From Teratosphaeria epicoccoides (taxonomy: Eukaryota > Ascomycota > Dothideomycetes > Mycosphaerellales > Teratosphaeriaceae), in contig JADDMT010000013.1 in NCBI GenBank assembly GCA_021401465.1, forward strand, positions 186,001-250,000: 64,000 nt of DNA, in the 5' to 3' direction. Every line of letters starts with the position of its first letter. The first letter of the stretch is position 1. Below, piece by piece: positions 53,208 through 61,410 of the stretch. The position numbers were made by a program, and so were the translations under genes. Under the pieces are notes generated by a model. It was not told the DNA's origin and searched no databases. It worked only from the letters and a program-made list of their open reading frames with translations.

Positions 53208-53589
53208 TCTCGCCGATGCATTATTGAAGGCATATGTGTCGTCGGAGCTTCCCTGTCCGCTTAGAAAAAGGGTTGTCGAATCGCGGAAACGTGGATGTGG
53301 TATTGGTATGTGGATTGTGTGGCCCTTCCGCGGATTGGTATCCTCAAAAGTTGGATGTTGATCTGACCATCGGCAAACGATGGTCTTGGATTTGATGTTG
53401 ATCAAATTGTCTGAAGCTTGTGTGCCTGCGAGTAGATGCTGGATCTAGATCGACCGCGGCGCTGTGAATGCTTTGTGGCGAAGCTCTCGCTTGGTCGATA
53501 TGTTTTTAAAGAGCTTTCGCCGGAAGTTGACCCTTTCACAACTCCTCCGCGACCCTTTGCCCACTTCCTGATGCTGAGATCGAGAGCCG

Positions 53590-53720
53590 CCCCTCCGCGA
53601 GTGTTGTACCGCAAACCAACAGCCTTTGCGCTAGCGCAGAAGAGACCCACTTTTCGCGTACATATTTCGCACTCCCTATTGTTTTCCTTGACAATCACCC
53701 CACTACTTATTGAGCTCTGG
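53590..53720 (+). repeat. Leader copy A of the tandem duplication
   Basis: This block upstream of paralogue A matches 57262-57370 upstream of B. Shared parts include GAGTGTTGTNCC, GCTAGCGCNGAAGAGACCCA with CTTTT after it, and TTGCTTGACAAT / TTCCTTGACAAT. It marks the start of a duplicated gene unit, including probable promoter or leader DNA. Confidence 0.75.
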
Positions 53721-53991
53721 CGACAATAATTTTGCAGCCATTCGAAAACTTTCCAAGACATCTTCCACATCTTCGACAACTTGCAAGCATAACCATTGTT
53801 GTCCTATCACCACCAACGACATTGCACCACGCGTCAGCTCGCACCATTGACACACGTTCGCTGAGCCGTTACATCGACCACCGAGTATAGAGACCGATAG
53901 CCATTGCTGGCGTAAGATCATCATCCCTCACATTCGTCCACTACCGACGTCCACGATTGGTTCTCCCGCCAACATACTTCTCCTGATTCCA

Positions 53992-56829
53992 ATGGCAATA
54001 CTTCTTGCCGCGATTGACTCGCCTCACACGGCTGCCAGATTCAACGGCGCAATCTCCTTCTACTGGCTGGGCATTTTCTCGCTATTGTTCTCACTCTTCC
54101 GCAACTGGAGCCCACTGGGGCCTCTGCGAAGAGTCGCTCGCTACGCCCTCTGCTTGGGCGTTTTAATCAGTTTTTGCCGCCCGACCTGGCTGGACACATA
54201 CGCCGTCGACAGTCTGGAGCCTGTAATCGCAGCAGCGAAAGGTCTATGGACGCGCGGGCGAGTCCAAAATCATGACGGCACTTTGCTGCTCGGATTTCTG
54301 CCTGTCAATGGCATTTATGAGAGCCTGCTACACCTTCTCTTCGGCAACTTGCATGGCTCGGGACTGCCCCGCGAGCATTACGCCCTTCAATCGATGGCAA
54401 ATGTCTCTGCCTTAGTCCTTGTTGCTCTTTTCTTGTGTGTCATTCACCAGGCACGTGGCACCACAGGCGCAGCACCAGTCCCTGATGCCGCATCGACTGC
54501 CGGGGAAATTCGTCCAGAGCCTAGCGTTAAGACATCGCTTGGTGCGAATGGACCCGAGGCCTCACCAGTCCAGCCTGTCGAGCCGTGTGCTAGGCCCAAA
54601 GAGGGCCCACTCGAGACAAGCACCGAGAGTGAGGCTACTACAAATGAGCCTTTCAGGCCGAACAGCCCAACTGAGACCTCTGCTATACCCATCATTGATA
54701 GGGCGGCTCGCTCCAGCAAGTACAGCACCCCAAGCATGGGCGGCCGTGACGGGCCAGTGGAAGGTCACCGGAGTCACTCGATGCAGACGTCAAATCAGAC
54801 AGCATCGGTAGGCGTCACAGCATATACCAACAGTAGCTCTCCATCAGCCGTTGAGCTGCAGCAGCTTGATGAAGCCACTACTTCTTCTGCCCATCAGCAG
54901 CAACAAGCGCATGCTGTACAGCAAAAGATTCGATCGCAACGGTCATGGGCGGAAATCAGGGAGAGGCATTACGGCAATCCAGCCAAGAATAGGGCGGCCG
55001 CAATGACTCCGGGTCAGCGGCTGCGAGAAGCTCGGTCAGCGGCACCGCAGCTGCCGGTGAAGCAGTCATTTGATCGGGAAGCATTCAGAGCCCGGTTGAA
55101 GCAGAAAGTCGAAGCCACTCGAGAAAGTGCGAGAGGGCGCGCTCGCGAAGCCTACTTGAGACGTGAGGCTCAGAGAGCAGCAAGTTGCAAAGGAGAAGCA
55201 GGTCTTCAACAAGGAAATACCTGCAAGAAGCACGACTTCACAGAGATACAGGCCTGGGAAATCCTGGACGCCCACCCACAGGGCAAGAACAAGCATCGCA
55301 GAGCAAGTAAGCAAGCTCGTCCAAAGCGAGAGCAGTCGCCGATTCTTCAGCGGGAATTGAAGAGCATTGCCAGCATCAGAAAGCCCTCGCAGAGGATGGG
55401 CGCGAAGCCCCAAGCCCGTACGAGACGCCCTCACCGCGCCGCATCGAGGCGGGAGAAGCAAATTGCGATGGCCATGCAGACTGACAGCTACAACCTTTGT
55501 AAGCCGCAGCGCAACACTCGTGAACAGCTTCCTGGAGATTCTCCAGCTGGGCTTGCTAAACAGGCCGCCCCAAATGCTGAGTCTGAGGGTCTGAATACTA
55601 CAGCCACCATTGTCAGCGAAGTTACCCCAACGGTGTTGCAGCGACTTGTTCCAAGAGAGCCAGCTGGGCTCTTAGATGACACTCATGACTCCGACGTGGA
55701 GGATCAAGACAACAGGTCCAGTCGCAGCGAGCGTGACCCAGAGCCTGACAGTGATGACCTCGATAGTCTCATAGCGGCACTTGTCAAGTGGAGGCCAAGC
55801 CTGTCGAATCATGACGGTCCGAAGCTCAATCGCACGTCAGAGGAGCCTGGCACGAATGATGCTGTCAGGAACGATCCGCGATCCAACGATCAGCAATCTC
55901 ACGAGCCAGAGCCGAGCGAGCCAGAGCCAAGAAAGCCCGAGTCAAGCAAGCCTCGCAGTCGCGAGCACGGAGGCGATGTGGACATGGGCGACGAGCCAGC
56001 AATCGATGGTTCGCAGGGCAACGATGCTGCACCCAACGCTCCTGCCGCCGACGTGAAGTCTTCGAGCAAGGCTGATGAGCCCGATGCAATGGATGCTGTG
56101 CCGACTGGGAAGGCAGCTCCGGCGCCTGAGGAAATGGATGCCGAGCCGACTGGCAAGGTAACTCCGGCACCTGAGGCAATGGATGCCGAGCCGACTGGCA
56201 AGGCAGCTCCGGCATCTGATCAGTCAGACATTGACATGGGCAATGCGCAGCCCACACAGGGATCTCTCAATGGTCCACAGCCGCGTGGCAATACCAATCC
56301 CTTCTCCACACCACCTGCTTTGCCGGTCTACTCCAAGGTGCCGAAAGCGCCGGGCAATGGCCACAGGCTGTTTTGGCCGCAGCCGAAGAGGCATTTTCCT
56401 GCCCCGGCGCCTCAAGCACCGCAGCCTGTTCTGTCTCCCTCCCAGCCGCCAAGCAGCCCGGCCGAAGCGCAACCACAGCCTCCTGCGTCTGCGCCTTCGG
56501 CGCAGCCTAAGTTCGAGAGTGCGTGGCTGCCGTGGCAGCTCCAAACCTTCCTCAGCCCGCAGTTCAACTTCAACAGCACGATCCAGCAGATCTGGCAGAT
56601 CAACAAGGCCACCACGACGCCGACGGACCGGCTGCGGATCGTGCTGGAGTTGAACAGGGAGAAGCCGAGGCCACTCGGGCTGCCGAAGTTGGTGCAGTGG
56701 CTGGGGCTGGATGAACTGTACAAGAAGGAGTTGAACAGGGTGTGGATGGCGGCGTTAGAAAAGGACCGGAAGAGGGCCTGGAAGTGTGGTGACTTCTTGG
56801 AGATGTGGGGGCCTTGGCTGCACGGTTGA
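53992..56829 (+). CDS. Paralogue A: membrane-anchored low-complexity protein, tandem copy
   Basis: A 945-residue single-exon protein. Hydrophobic segments lie near residues 19-38, 50-62, 98-115 and 140-157; the last (VSALVLVALFLCVIHQAR) matches a segment ending FFHQAQR in paralogue B. A long Ser/Pro/Glu-rich middle follows, with a block (SSKYSTPSM...SPSAVELQQLDEATTS) that also matches B in order and spacing. A basic helical region (RARLKQKVEATRESARGRAREAYLRR, about 365-395, written here in pieces: RARLKQKVEATRE, then GRAREAYLRR) and an acidic DDTHDSDVEDQDN region come next. A 15-residue unit MDAEPTGKAAPAPEA is repeated three times (56090-56222). The end (LPWQLQTFL...LYKKELNRVWMAALEKDRKR) differs from the B/C C-terminal domain. 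No family recognised; the N-terminus suggests a membrane location. Confidence 0.75.
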   Translation: MAILLAAIDSPHTAARFNGAISFYWLGIFSLLFSLFRNWSPLGPLRRVARYALCLGVLISFCRPTWLDTYAVDSLEPVIAAAKGLWTRGRVQNHDGTLLLGFLPVNGIYESLLHLLFGNLHGSGLPREHYALQSMANVSALVLVALFLCVIHQARGTTGAAPVPDAASTAGEIRPEPSVKTSLGANGPEASPVQPVEPCARPKEGPLETSTESEATTNEPFRPNSPTETSAIPIIDRAARSSKYSTPSMGGRDGPVEGHRSHSMQTSNQTASVGVTAYTNSSSPSAVELQQLDEATTSSAHQQQQAHAVQQKIRSQRSWAEIRERHYGNPAKNRAAAMTPGQRLREARSAAPQLPVKQSFDREAFRARLKQKVEATRESARGRAREAYLRREAQRAASCKGEAGLQQGNTCKKHDFTEIQAWEILDAHPQGKNKHRRASKQARPKREQSPILQRELKSIASIRKPSQRMGAKPQARTRRPHRAASRREKQIAMAMQTDSYNLCKPQRNTREQLPGDSPAGLAKQAAPNAESEGLNTTATIVSEVTPTVLQRLVPREPAGLLDDTHDSDVEDQDNRSSRSERDPEPDSDDLDSLIAALVKWRPSLSNHDGPKLNRTSEEPGTNDAVRNDPRSNDQQSHEPEPSEPEPRKPESSKPRSREHGGDVDMGDEPAIDGSQGNDAAPNAPAADVKSSSKADEPDAMDAVPTGKAAPAPEEMDAEPTGKVTPAPEAMDAEPTGKAAPASDQSDIDMGNAQPTQGSLNGPQPRGNTNPFSTPPALPVYSKVPKAPGNGHRLFWPQPKRHFPAPAPQAPQPVLSPSQPPSSPAEAQPQPPASAPSAQPKFESAWLPWQLQTFLSPQFNFNSTIQQIWQINKATTTPTDRLRIVLELNREKPRPLGLPKLVQWLGLDELYKKELNRVWMAALEKDRKRAWKCGDFLEMWGPWLHG
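56090..56222 (+). repeat. 45-bp coding tandem repeat in paralogue A
   Basis: Three copies encode MDAVPTGKAAPAPEE, MDAEPTGKVTPAPEA and MDAEPTGKAAPASDQ. The near identity at DNA level suggests recent expansion. Confidence 0.9.
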
Positions 56830-56848
56830 GCGGGGGCGAGGGGGAAGG

Positions 56849-56942
56849 TCGGCATGGGCCCACTGGTTCCGTGAATGTCGAAGGAGAACCGAGCGAGAAG
56901 GAATGGTCGGCATGGGCTCAGATTGAGTTCCGGGAATGTCGA
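56849..56942 (+). repeat. Hairpin repeat array after paralogue A (2 units)
   Basis: Units at 56849-56881 and 56907-56942 each begin TCGGCAT and end ATGTCGA. These arms pair over seven positions (one G-U in RNA). The enclosed 19-22 bases are GG-rich with GGTTCC / AGTTCC. The start-to-start spacing is 58 bp. The same unit recurs after paralogue B. Confidence 0.85.
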
Positions 56943-57261
56943 GGGTGGAATACCGGCATATGGAAGTAGAGTTCACGTGAGGACAATAAGACGTATGATG
57001 ATCTCGACACAGGGTGTGACCATTGTTGCGTGGCAAGCGATGCTTGACAAGTTTGTGCGATACGGCTGACGATCTTGATTGACCTCGATGGTTGACGGTG
57101 ATGTTTGATGTTGGCATTTGATCCCGCGGAGTGATCACGACAGCCGTGTCGGCAATGGCGTTTCCTTTGACTTCCGACGGAGTATTCGACCGGATGGCGA
57201 GGAGACTGTCGTGTGTCGCTGCTCAGACGTGCGGCTGTGTGCAGCTCTGCTCTCGCAGTAT

Positions 57262-57370
57262 CTTCGAGTGTTGTCCCACAAATGCTGAGCCTTCGTGCTA
57301 GCGCCGAAGAGACCCACTTTTTCCGTGATTCGCATCTCCTATTTTCTTGCTTGACAATTGTCCACCACTT
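57262..57370 (+). repeat. Leader copy B of the tandem duplication
   Basis: Counterpart of 53590-53720. The GAAGAGACCCACTTTT core is shared exactly, with the flanking order of motifs preserved. Lies 330-440 bp before the paralogue B start. Confidence 0.75.
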
Positions 57371-57471
57371 CTCGACTCGAATTTCGACGCACTTACTTAC
57401 GCAGACATTCGAAGCATCACAGAACTTCTTGCACTTTCTTCAAACACCGCACACCTACCGTCTCCGAAACA

Positions 57472-57687
57472 TCGCATCCCGCATCAAGCATCCGCGACTC
57501 AACACCATCGAGCATCAGCTCCAGGAGCCTCCGAACCCGGAACATAACCCCTATCACTCACGCGATTGCTGTGGTAACATCGCATCCTGCATCAAGCATC
57601 CGCGATTCAACACCATCGACCGTCAGTTAGAGGCGGCTCCGAGCCCCCAAAATAACCCCTATCACTCACGCGATCGCTGTCGTGCTT
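57472..57687 (+). repeat. 108-bp tandem duplication before paralogue B
   Basis: Two copies of a 108-bp unit: each contains AACATCGCATCC, GCATCAAGCATCCGCGA, TCAACACCATCGA and ATAACCCCTATCACTCACGC. In the open frame they would read NIAS-IKHPR-NTI--QL...NPYHSRD twice, 36 codons each. The period divisible by three keeps the frame open by chance or by selection. Confidence 0.88.
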
Positions 57688-57701
57688 CATCGTCGCTCAT
57701 C

Positions 57702-60569
57702 ATGGACGATGAGACCAGCTTTGTACTGCACTTCATCCCTTTCAGCTTTCTGCTCGCCTACAACATGGCAGTGGACCGCGCTGCCGTAGCGAGGGGCCGG
57801 CTCGAGCCCAGCCATGTTCTTATCGAGATCAACATCTCCCTCCTCGTGTTCTGGGGACTGAGCAGGATCCTGTTCCGCGGCCGCTTGCGAAACATTGCGT
57901 ATTTCACCATCGTTCCCGTCGCTCTGTCCACGATTTGCCGCATCGTTGGGTTACACTCTCTCCTTTGGCAGAGTCTTACCATTCTCGGAGCATTGGCAAA
58001 GGTCATCTGGCTGATCGGCTCTGCGGCTGTTACCAGCATCTGTCAAGGCCTAGTCCATAGGCTCTCACGCGTGCCTCCCGTTTACGGACCGCCTCGCAAC
58101 GAGCGCTCCTTCATAGGAGCCAAGATCTTTGGCTCCATCGTGATAGTGCTGCTACTCTGTTTCTTCCACCAGGCACAGCGCACTGCGAAGGGATCGTCGA
58201 CCTTTGAGTCCGCGTCAGGAACTTCTGCATCTGCATCACATGCACCCAATTACGCACCGACAATTCCCGAGTGCGCGTCGCCAGACTCCGGATCAACGAC
58301 TGTCATGTCTGGACCATCAGCTCCTTTGTCCTCATCACCGACACAGGGCTCCGCTTCACCAGCTCCAGGCTCTGCGCCGTCGGCTCCAAAGTACGCATCA
58401 TCGCCGAAGTCCGCATCACCGGCCTCTGAGCGCGGATCAGGTCCTAGTCCCGCAACAGAGACTCCCACGTCTGTAGCACCAAAATCAGAGTGCACATCAT
58501 CAGCTTCTAAGGCCGCGTCACGACCACAAGCTGGCTCGACGAGGCCAGACACCAAGACTTCAGTGGTTGACGAGAGTTCTGAAAAGTCGACGGCCCAGCC
58601 AGACGAGCCACGGCCTGCTCGGCCAATCAGGCGCCAAGCTTCGTCGAGGTACAGCGAAGTCCCAGGCGAGAGCAGTGTTCGCAGTCGTGAGGTTCCGGGG
58701 TATACGCAGATGTCAGACGAGGCTGGGCCAGATGTGAAGACAGGCGTCAACAGTCCTTCGCCGTCATCTTTCGAGCCGGCTCAATTCGATGATGCCAATG
58801 CAGCTGCTCTCCAGAGCCATCATTCACTTCAGACAAGTGCACCTCGTCAGCGTCGTGAAGCGGAGCGAGCGTCATGGCCGCTTGCGCCGTTGAGGCACTC
58901 TAGGTCTGGAATGGGCAGAGAGCGGATGAGGCAGACACGTGAGCTGTGTGGGATTGAGACATTTCAAAGGCGCCCTCCTCTCTATTCAAGTCTAAACCAG
59001 CGCAGGATTGAGAAGCGACAGCGCACCGCGGCAGGGGCAACCCCAGCGGCAGCGGAGTCGGTAGCTCAGGAGAAAGAAGCTCGCGACGAGTATGCGGCTG
59101 GCAGTGAACTTGGAGATGTGAAGATCGAGCATCACAAGACTTTGGGACGCCGCACACTTGGTCAATATGGTCAGAACAGAGCAGACAAGCAAAACCGTCC
59201 CCAGCGCGGGCGCTTTGCTACCCGTATCTCAAAGTCTCCTGCCGGCATTACCAGGATGTCGCACAAGACCACGGCGAGGATGTTCCGTCAAGCTGTGTCA
59301 ATCAGAAAAGAGCAGCTCGTGAAGGCACTGGAAGCTGGCGATTACAACGTCATTGCTTTCTTGCCATGGCGCAACACGCAACAGCAACAGCCTGATGCAG
59401 GTCCTGCCGCTCTGCCAGTTTATCAATCGTCCGCAATGAGTGAGCTCGCGACCACAGACAGTCAGCTCTTCGCCAGGAGCCCAGACGATTCGCTCGAGGT
59501 GATGCAAGATGTGCCATGGGAGCTTCCAGACCTCACTGATGATTCCGACATGGAGGAGGATGCTGAAGACGATGAGTCTAGATTGCACATTCGATTTCAC
59601 GAGCCTGAACCTGACCATGAACCGCTCAGGGCTCTCGTATTCGCGTTTGATGGCCTCGGGCTAGGACCGTCAGAGCCTGACATGGAGAATGAGGACGAAG
59701 GCATCGATTATATGGATTTCCAGAAGACCGGCGCTCCCATGGTCGTTTCAAGCACACCAGAAGTGGAGATGGCCGATTCTGGAGGTGATGGGCCGGCGGC
59801 ACAAGATGAGCAGAGGATACAAGGCCGCAACGTCGACATACTAGATGCCGCGTCTCAATCGGCAGTGAATATAGCCTCGCCGGCTGTACACTTCGCTGGC
59901 CTGCCGAAGCCTTCCTTTCCGTGGCTGCCTATGAACAACAGCCCGCGGAGCGATGTGCAGCCTGACGAGGCCATCGTGATTGATGACGATGATGATCAGC
60001 AGTGCACCACTCCATCTTCAGGTCCCAGTCCATCATCCACTGACGAGTCACAAGCACCAGTCGCTCAGACCTCACAGCAGAAAGACAGGTTGGTAATCCA
60101 CTCGGAAATCCCCATCCTCACGGCACCGAGCAGTGACCATGAATGGAACAAGCACGAGGAGGAGGTTGAGATGACAGTCGAACTCACGGGCCACGCAATC
60201 GACGAATGGTCCAGCCTCTGTTCCAAATGGTCGTCCAGCGTGAGCCTCCGGAGAGGCGATGAGCAGGAGCTCAAGCAGCTGATCGTGGCGACGGTGTTGG
60301 CAGATGCCGAGGTGATCAGGAAGAATTATGGAGCCGAGAACGTCCAGCTCTTCGCCAGGTCGCCTTCGGTTTTCTGTGACAGCGAGTCGGCGTACGCACG
60401 TGTTTACAAGGTAATCGCGCCGGAGATGCTGGAGTTCTACGGTGAAGGTGATCAGGAGGTACAGATGCTACAGAAGGAATTGAAGGAGACCCTGGATGTC
60501 ATGAAGCATCTTGCGAAGATGGGCCCAAGGACTCTGGAGTTGAGGCATTGTGATATACTAGGGTTGTGA
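57702..60569 (+). CDS. Paralogue B: membrane-anchored low-complexity protein, tandem copy
   Basis: A 955-residue single-exon protein from the ATG at 57702 (MDDETSFVLHF). The frame is open further upstream to 57213, but the matching DNA before paralogue A is non-coding, so the downstream start is preferred. Hydrophobic segments lie near residues 6-22, 42-60, 66-85, 90-115 and 145-160 (FGSIVIVLLLCFFHQAQ). A long Ser/Pro/Ala-rich, probably disordered region follows, then a basic helix-rich part (RMRQTRELCGIETFQRR; RMFRQAVSIRKEQLVKALEAG), then an acidic part (DDSDMEEDAEDDES). The C-terminal ~155 residues (from SEIPILTAPSS, about 799) are helical and match paralogue C. The order of blocks in the middle matches paralogue A. 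Unknown family; the three genes form a local cluster. Confidence 0.75.
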   Translation: MDDETSFVLHFIPFSFLLAYNMAVDRAAVARGRLEPSHVLIEINISLLVFWGLSRILFRGRLRNIAYFTIVPVALSTICRIVGLHSLLWQSLTILGALAKVIWLIGSAAVTSICQGLVHRLSRVPPVYGPPRNERSFIGAKIFGSIVIVLLLCFFHQAQRTAKGSSTFESASGTSASASHAPNYAPTIPECASPDSGSTTVMSGPSAPLSSSPTQGSASPAPGSAPSAPKYASSPKSASPASERGSGPSPATETPTSVAPKSECTSSASKAASRPQAGSTRPDTKTSVVDESSEKSTAQPDEPRPARPIRRQASSRYSEVPGESSVRSREVPGYTQMSDEAGPDVKTGVNSPSPSSFEPAQFDDANAAALQSHHSLQTSAPRQRREAERASWPLAPLRHSRSGMGRERMRQTRELCGIETFQRRPPLYSSLNQRRIEKRQRTAAGATPAAAESVAQEKEARDEYAAGSELGDVKIEHHKTLGRRTLGQYGQNRADKQNRPQRGRFATRISKSPAGITRMSHKTTARMFRQAVSIRKEQLVKALEAGDYNVIAFLPWRNTQQQQPDAGPAALPVYQSSAMSELATTDSQLFARSPDDSLEVMQDVPWELPDLTDDSDMEEDAEDDESRLHIRFHEPEPDHEPLRALVFAFDGLGLGPSEPDMENEDEGIDYMDFQKTGAPMVVSSTPEVEMADSGGDGPAAQDEQRIQGRNVDILDAASQSAVNIASPAVHFAGLPKPSFPWLPMNNSPRSDVQPDEAIVIDDDDDQQCTTPSSGPSPSSTDESQAPVAQTSQQKDRLVIHSEIPILTAPSSDHEWNKHEEEVEMTVELTGHAIDEWSSLCSKWSSSVSLRRGDEQELKQLIVATVLADAEVIRKNYGAENVQLFARSPSVFCDSESAYARVYKVIAPEMLEFYGEGDQEVQMLQKELKETLDVMKHLAKMGPRTLELRHCDILGL

Positions 60570-60580
60570 GACGATGGTAG

Positions 60581-60735
60581 TCGACATGGGCCTGAGGGTT
60601 CTGGGAATGTCGAGAGGCAGATCATGGAATGAGGATATTAGTCGGCAAGGGCCACGAGGTTCCGTGGATGTCGAAGAAGAGGATGTTGGAGCGGGATTTT
60701 AATCGGCATGGGCCTGAGGGTTTCGGGAATTTCGA
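60581..60735 (+). repeat. Hairpin repeat array after paralogue B (3 units, 61-bp period)
   Basis: Units at 60581-60613, 60642-60674 and 60703-60735 are each 33 bp and start exactly 61 bp apart. Arms are TCGACAT/ATGTCGA, TCGGCAA/ATGTCGA and TCGGCAT/ATTTCGA. The arm change G to A in unit 1 keeps pairing; units 2 and 3 each lose one pair. A degenerate fourth unit may follow at about 60764-60815. Confidence 0.85.
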
Positions 60736-60924
60736 GAGTGGATATGGACGTGTAAGACCAGTGGGATGGCGAGAATTGCTCCACCGGGATGGCACGGGTT
60801 TCAGGTGTCGGATAGAGATAGACATGGCTGATGGAGAATCGGTCTGAAATTGACTTGATGCATGATTTGACCGCGGTACGGACCATATTTGCCTGAGAAG
60901 TAATGGTGACAAGGACTCATGTTG

Positions 60925-61015
60925 GCGGCTGAGTTTGACGATTGACGTGGACTAATGACATTGACGATTGACGTTGATGTTGATATTGACATAGCGTGCC
61001 GGCAATTGACCTTGA
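60925..61015. repeat. TTGAC-rich sequence after paralogue B
   Basis: TTGACGATTGACG occurs twice (60937, 60961), with TTGATGTTGATATTGACAT between and after. A similar but shorter TTGAC/TTGATG patch follows paralogue A at 57070-57110, so it belongs to the duplicated unit. Confidence 0.7.
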
Positions 61016-61079
61016 TCCGTATGAGCTGAGTGAGGCATTTCCCTTTCCGCGATGAGATTGATGCAGCTCTTGACTCGTC

Positions 61080-61200
61080 AAACAGCGCGATCAACAGCGT
61101 CGTATGTGTCGCATGGAGCCTGCCTGGCTTTATGTGACATATGGATTCCTGCCCAGATGGGCGGATGGGCGCAACTCTGCTTCAGCAGTATCATCATTCT
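61080..61200 (+). repeat. Truncated third leader relic
   Basis: The order CGTCGTATGTGTCGC, then GCGCAACTCTGCTTCAGCAG and TATCATC resembles the start of unit B (57208-57265: GTCGTGTGTCGCTGC, then TGCAGCTCTGCTCTCGCAG and TATCTTC). The similarity stops after about 120 bp and no paralogue gene follows, suggesting a former third unit or the duplication breakpoint. Confidence 0.5.
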
Positions 61201-61410
61201 AAGTCAAAAAGACTACAGTACATCGGAGATGTTGACGGCCGTCACTCAATATCTTCAAGCACAAAACTAATGTTTCGCATTCTGCGCACAGGGTATCACA
61301 AACCGATCTCGCTCGAGAAACAAATCCTAGCCAGCCCAACACCGCCTTCCAAACCCAAACGCGGGCACTCGAACTCGGCTTCCAATGCCCATCATCTTCA
61401 CACTGTTGTT

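Larger units (their letters stand above)
56943..57701. other. Region between paralogues A and B
   Basis: It holds the end of the duplicated unit A, with TTGAC-rich sequence (57060-57115) similar to that after B (60925-61015). Then comes leader copy B and a 108-bp tandem duplication (57472-57687). The frame of paralogue B stays open through all of this back to 57213, but the homologous DNA before paralogue A is clearly non-coding, so I treat it as leader. Confidence 0.6.

Noticed and set aside
57213..57701. Extended N-terminus of paralogue B as the true start
   Set aside because: The homologous leader before paralogue A is not coding and B has a good ATG directly before its first membrane segment; kept as a finding, not as the gene model.
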